NCBI RefSeq assembly: GCF_014698475.1
Contig: NZ_JACJTB010000014.1
Span: 1-64,000, forward strand
Direction: 5' to 3'
DNA from: Nostoc spongiaeforme FACHB-130
Lineage (GTDB): Bacteria > Cyanobacteriota > Cyanobacteriia > Cyanobacteriales > Nostocaceae
Length of the DNA stretch: 64,000 nucleotides
The notes beneath the pieces were generated by a model, which saw nothing but the letters and a program-made list of their open reading frames with translations, had not been told where the DNA came from and did no database searches. The translations under genes were made by a program, and so were the position numbers. Within the stretch, counting starts at the first letter, position 1. Every line of letters begins with the position of its first letter. Positions 60,585 to 64,000 of this stretch are shown here, piece after piece.

Positions 60585-61274
60585 ATGGCTATTTGGTTAA
60601 GTTTGTGTGCAGCGATTTTCGTAGTAGCTTACCTGCTGGGTTCTTTTCCCACTGGCTATATTGCCGTGAAGCAGCTAACAGGTATTGATATTCGAGAAGT
60701 GGGTTCTGGTTCAACAGGGGCAACGAATGTATTAAGAACCTTGGGTAAAGGGCCGGGAGCTTTTGTTTTAGGAGTTGATTGCTTAAAAGGAGTATTAGCG
60801 ATCGCTTTAGTTTATGCTTTCTTGAATTTTGCCGCTACTGCCAACTTCATTCCCAAAACCGTAGATTTGCAATTATGGCAACCCTGGATGGTGATATTAG
60901 CGGGTTTAGCTGCAATTTTGGGACACAGTAAATCAATATTTCTGGGCTTTACTGGTGGTAAATCTGTGGCTACCAGTTTAGGGATATTATTGGCGATGAG
61001 TTGGCAAGTTGGTTTGGCAACTTTGGGAGTATTTGCCATTGTTGTCGCTATTTCCCGAATTGTATCCTTAAGTTCAATTTCTGGTGCGATCGCTGTTTCT
61101 ATTTTGATGTTAGTTTTCCACCAACCATTACCTTATATTTTGTTTAGTATTCTTGGTGGTTTTTATGTAATTATTCGCCACCGCAGTAATATAGAGCGTC
61201 TTTTAGCTGGAACTGAACCCAAAATTGGGCAGAAAGTAGTTACAGAAGCCGAAAAAACAGAACAAACTGTTTAA
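60585..61274 (+). CDS. plsY: Acyl-phosphate:glycerol-3-phosphate acyltransferase
   Basis: PlsY transfers the acyl group from acyl phosphate to glycerol-3-phosphate in the membrane, the first step in phospholipid and thylakoid-lipid synthesis in many bacteria. The 229-residue protein (ATG at 60585; a TTG 15 bases upstream is less likely) has about seven hydrophobic segments and the conserved motifs YLLGSFPTGYI, REVGSGSTGATNVLRTLGKG, and LGHSKSIFLGFTGGKSVATS, with the R-H-x-x-N region in IIRHRSNIERLL. It is complete. Confidence 0.93.
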   Translation: MAIWLSLCAAIFVVAYLLGSFPTGYIAVKQLTGIDIREVGSGSTGATNVLRTLGKGPGAFVLGVDCLKGVLAIALVYAFLNFAATANFIPKTVDLQLWQPWMVILAGLAAILGHSKSIFLGFTGGKSVATSLGILLAMSWQVGLATLGVFAIVVAISRIVSLSSISGAIAVSILMLVFHQPLPYILFSILGGFYVIIRHRSNIERLLAGTEPKIGQKVVTEAEKTEQTV

Positions 61275-61298
61275 TTGTTGATGGTGATAGCAGGAGGA

Positions 61299-61389
61299 AG
61301 ACAGTCGCTACAACGGAGGGAACCCCAACGGACAGTTTGCTCAAGTCGGGAAACCCGCCCACGCAACTGTCCTCCGCAACGCGCTGTCT
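61299..61389. repeat. Long palindromic repeat element, copy 2
   Basis: About 91 bp of nested inverted repeats: AGACAG/CTGTCT ends, CGGAGG/CCTCCG inside, GGACAGTT/AACTGTCC inside that, and a CGGG-AAA-CCCG tip. The inner part (61339-61381) is related to the element at 18194-18232. It lies between convergent plsY and pmbA. The size and symmetry suit a REP/MITE-like dispersed element that may also end transcription. Confidence 0.6.
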
Positions 61390-61543
61390 CCAGAAGGTAG
61401 TCTCGATGAAACTGATTTTATAGCCTTTTTCTACCTCTGCTCCCCTGCTCCTTTGCTACTCCTGATGATTGGATATTTTTTCAGTTGGTAGTCCCTTGAG
61501 TTCCACTTCGTTGCACCCAACAGTCGCTACTTTTTCTGAGATG

Positions 61544-62884
61544 TTATTCCCCAGTAATGGAAAGTCCATCAACCCAAACTCTCGGAGAAACACCGCCAGG
61601 AGTTAATTCGACTTCTTTTTCTAGGTAAACAATAGACTTGAGAACTTGTAAGAAATCACCAGCAACAGTAGCAGATTCTATACTTGTCTTCTCGCCTTTA
61701 TTTATTAACCAACCATCAAAAGGTAAAGAAAACGAACCTTGTAAAGCTTTCACCCCAGCGTGCAGAGCTTGTAAATCATCAATTAAAATGACATTTTCCG
61801 CAGTTGCTAAACTAAATTCTTGCTCAGGAGTTGCAGCAGCAAAGACATGATAAAAGTTAGGACTGACGCTCACTTTTGCACCAATACTGGCATTACCTGT
61901 GGGTTGAGCATTTAGTCTTTTAGCTGTACCAGCACTGTGAAGAAAGCCTGTAAGTACACCATTCTCAATTAATTTTACTTGACGAGTTGGTGTTCCTTCG
62001 CCATCAAAAGTTTCGGCACCAATATTAGCCGGATGCAGTGCATCATCGTAGACTGAAATTAATGGGGAAGCGATTTCTTTGCCTAAATCATCAGGAGTAG
62101 ACAGACTTTGCTTATCTAAAATATTTTGAGCGTTGAATAAATTAGAAAAAGCACCCAACAAACTTAAAAAAGCGTCAGGAGAGAAAACAACTAAATATTT
62201 ACCAGACTTGACTTTTTCGTAGTTCAAGTGACTAATAGTTTTGTCTGCGGCTTCTTTGATGCAACCATTGATATCAAGCTCATCAACACTACGGCTAATT
62301 CTAAAACTATTCCCGCTACGAGGTTTTTTATCTTCTTCTTCTGTTTTGCTGTACAGATAAACTGATGCTATGGAGTGAGACTCGGTTCTGACTGCACCAT
62401 CACTATTAAGATAAAATCTGTCAATATCTCTTTGTGCTAAACCGTTGTAAGGTACGCCTTGAATTGCTGGATGAGCCGACAGTAATTCTTTTTCTGCTAC
62501 TAGTAATTTTTCTATTAATTCAGAAACTGGGGCTTGGGGTGCTTTATCTTCTGATGGATGAGCAATCGGAACTGTTGCTTCTGGACTAAAATCTGGAACG
62601 TTTTCTTTGACACCAAAGAAACTAGCTTCGTAGGCAGTTTTTAATGCTAATTCTAAGCCTTTGGGGTCTACATCTGTAGTGCTGGTAATGCCAATTGTGT
62701 TTTGTTCATTCCAAACACGCACGGTAACACCAGAGCGATTGGAAGCTTTAACTTGTTTTGGCTCACCCTGATCTACTTGTACACTCGTTTCGTCTATGAT
62801 TGAGCCATAAATGTCAAATTTTTTGATGCCAAGTTTATCAGCGTTTTCCTTGGCGTAATTGGAGATTTCTGTGATATTAGGCAT
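61544..62884 (-). CDS. pmbA: TldE/PmbA subunit of TldD-type metalloprotease
   Basis: PmbA (TldE) pairs with TldD to form a protease that unfolds and cleaves peptides such as antitoxins and ribosomal peptide precursors. The 446-residue product has the family pattern: DIYGSIIDETSVQVDQGEPK, GVTVRVWNEQNTIGITSTTD, NGCIKEAADKTISHLNYEK, ETFDGEGTPTRQVKLIENG, and PTGNASIGAKVSVSPNF. As usual for PmbA it lacks the HExxxH zinc motif, which is in the adjacent tldD. The ATG at 62884 is used; a TTG two codons upstream is less likely. It follows tldD on the minus strand. Confidence 0.93.
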   Translation of the reverse strand: MPNITEISNYAKENADKLGIKKFDIYGSIIDETSVQVDQGEPKQVKASNRSGVTVRVWNEQNTIGITSTTDVDPKGLELALKTAYEASFFGVKENVPDFSPEATVPIAHPSEDKAPQAPVSELIEKLLVAEKELLSAHPAIQGVPYNGLAQRDIDRFYLNSDGAVRTESHSIASVYLYSKTEEEDKKPRSGNSFRISRSVDELDINGCIKEAADKTISHLNYEKVKSGKYLVVFSPDAFLSLLGAFSNLFNAQNILDKQSLSTPDDLGKEIASPLISVYDDALHPANIGAETFDGEGTPTRQVKLIENGVLTGFLHSAGTAKRLNAQPTGNASIGAKVSVSPNFYHVFAAATPEQEFSLATAENVILIDDLQALHAGVKALQGSFSLPFDGWLINKGEKTSIESATVAGDFLQVLKSIVYLEKEVELTPGGVSPRVWVDGLSITGE

Positions 62885-62978
62885 AGTCAAATTTTAGATT
62901 TTGGATTTTAAATTAACCGCAGATGGACGCGGATGGACGCAGATATCTGTGTACATCTGTGGTTTGATATATGGATAA
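62885..62978. repeat. tldD-pmbA spacer with short repeats
   Basis: The 94-bp spacer holds an AT-rich TTTTAGATTTTGGATTTTAA unit, like that at 19573-19645, and GATGGACGCGGATGGACGCA, the reverse-type relative of the repeat at 3740-3790. No terminator is evident, so co-transcription of tldD and pmbA remains likely. Confidence 0.45.
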
Positions 62979-64000
62979 TTAACGTCCACCTACTGTTATG
63001 GAATCAACTTTGATGTGTGGTTGTCCGACTGTGGTGTAAATACTGCCGCTAACGGAGCCACAGAAGCCAGGTGCTAATTCTAAATCTTGGGAACACATGG
63101 AAATTTTATTCATAATTTCCTTGGCTTCACCGATTAAAATTGCTCCTTTTAATGGCTTGGTAATTTTGCCGTTTTCTATTAAGTAAGCTTCATCAACACT
63201 AAAGTTAAATTGGCCTGTAGCGCCAACACTACCACCGCCCATTTTTTTACAGTAAATGCCTTTATCAATGGAGGCAAATAAATCTTCGTTGGTGTATTCG
63301 CCAGTGGCAATATAAGTGTTACGCATCCGGCTGGCAGCAGCAAAGGTATAATTTTGGCGGCGGCCGCTACCTGTTCTGGGGTGTCCGGTGCGCCAAGAAC
63401 CTGCTCTATCTGCTAAGAAGTTTTTGAGAACGCCTTTTTCTATGAGTAATGTTCTTTGTGCCGGCATACCTTCATCATCCATATCGATTGTCCCGAAGGC
63501 ATAATCAGAACGTCCTTCATCCCAAGCTGTTAGACTTTCGTGAGCAATTTTTTCACCTTTTTTATCAGCAAATGGGGTAGTGTTACGCTCGATTTGGGTG
63601 GTTTCTAGTAAGTGTCCGCAGGCTTCGTGGAAGATTACGCCGCCAAAGTGATTGGCCATGATGATGGGGTAAGTACCAGATTCCACATAATCTGCATACA
63701 GCATTTTGCCAGCAGATTCGGCTATCTGCTCGGCGGCTTGGGTGTAGTCCCAAGTTCTGAGAAAGTTAGCATCGCTGGTATTGCCTGCACGTTCACCGAT
63801 GGAAGAACGATTGGCACCATCGGCAGACAACAAGTTAAATCCTACCGATTGGGTGAGGCGAATGTCACGGGCAAAGGTGCCATCACTAGATGCGACTAAA
63901 ACTTCTTGCCAATCTCGGAAATAAGTGGCGCGGCGAGATTGGATATGGCTGGCTTTTTTGTTCAGAGCCGCAGTTCCATCTAAGAGAACTTCGCCCATTT
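62979..64000 (-). CDS. tldD: TldD metalloprotease subunit, partial (N-terminus outside window)
   Basis: TldD carries the catalytic zinc of the TldD/TldE protease. The visible 340 residues include the zinc motif H-E-x3-H in [46 protein letters not shown], and near the end [20 protein letters not shown] and [19 protein letters not shown]. The family is usually around 480 residues, so about 130-140 N-terminal residues lie beyond position 64000; the frame is open to the edge. It is upstream of pmbA in the same direction. Confidence 0.92.
   Translation of the reverse strand, partial: MGEVLLDGTAALNKKASHIQSRRATYFRDWQEVLVASSDGTFARDIRLTQSVGFNLLSADGANRSSIGERAGNTSDANFLRTWDYTQAAEQIAESAGKMLYADYVESGTYPIIMANHFGGVIFHEACGHLLETTQIERNTTPFADKKGEKIAHESLTAWDEGRSDYAFGTIDMDDEGMPAQRTLLIEKGVLKNFLADRAGSWRTGHPRTGSGRRQNYTFAAASRMRNTYIATGEYTNEDLFASIDKGIYCKKMGGGSVGATGQFNFSVDEAYLIENGKITKPLKGAILIGEAKEIMNKISMCSQDLELAPGFCGSVSGSIYTTVGQPHIKVDSITVGGR

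Overview
The window is chromosomal DNA of a filamentous, Nostoc/Anabaena-type cyanobacterium. The evidence is the many HIP1 octamers (GCGATCGC), the CP12 and cyanobacterial DUF3177 and TMEM165/Mnx-type genes, Uma2-family proteins, an orthocaspase, bilin-binding (cyanobacteriochrome) GAF domains, an HpsU-like acetyltransferase, and the short tandem heptamer repeats typical of Nostocales in most gaps. No rRNA, tRNA or CRISPR array was seen.

Layout. 1-430: right end of an ISL3-like insertion sequence that has cut a Uma2 gene. 475-3670: rmlBA (dTDP-sugar synthesis) behind two palindromes, then pgsA and an intact Uma2 gene. 3.9-8.0 kb: aspA, a 2TM protein, a divergent DUF4188/PadR pair with twin operators, and a sigma-like protein. 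8.8-14.6 kb: a 1946-residue TamB/Tic236-type envelope protein with internal repeats. 14.8-24.2 kb: orthocaspase with a membrane anchor and BamE-like tail, guaA, cbiD, DUF3177, cp12, a FIST-domain protein and a metallophosphoesterase. 24.7-32.1 kb: envelope and polysaccharide genes (cellulose-synthase-like enzyme, PIG-V-type and GT39-type glycosyltransferases, a membrane-anchored PA-IL-like lectin domain, an OlsB-like acyltransferase). 32.6-39.0 kb: radC, a TMEM165/Mnx-type exporter behind a yybP-ykoY manganese riboswitch, a VapBC-type module broken by a stop codon in each gene, an orphan sugar-ABC permease, rnz and cobU. 39.2-43.0 kb: a three-gene glycan cassette ending in an HpsU-like acetyltransferase. 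43-49.6 kb: a 1609-residue CBS/GAF/PAS hybrid histidine kinase in which two GAF domains carry the DXCF-type cyanobacteriochrome cysteine pair, divergent from a second kinase-like protein with a degenerate ATP-binding half. 49.7-52.1 kb: a PEP-CTERM surface protein made of about 27 14-residue coiled-coil repeats and a Pro-Ala stalk. 52.9-60.4 kb: a lysophospholipid acyltransferase and an uncharacterised group of a Rieske oxygenase, bicupin, Asp/Asn-hydroxylase-like protein, dihydroorotase-like amidohydrolase and NTF2-fold protein. 60.6-64 kb: plsY and the tldD-pmbA pair.

Main points of interest: the dual DXCF cyanobacteriochrome/CBS kinase; the repeat-stalk PEP-CTERM protein; the oxygenase/amidohydrolase group, whose hydroxylase lacks the usual first iron histidine; the Mn riboswitch with a readable on/off architecture; the doubly broken toxin-antitoxin module; and two copies of a 160-170 bp MITE-like element in opposite orientation. 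All functions are inferred from sequence motifs read by eye; no database search was run.
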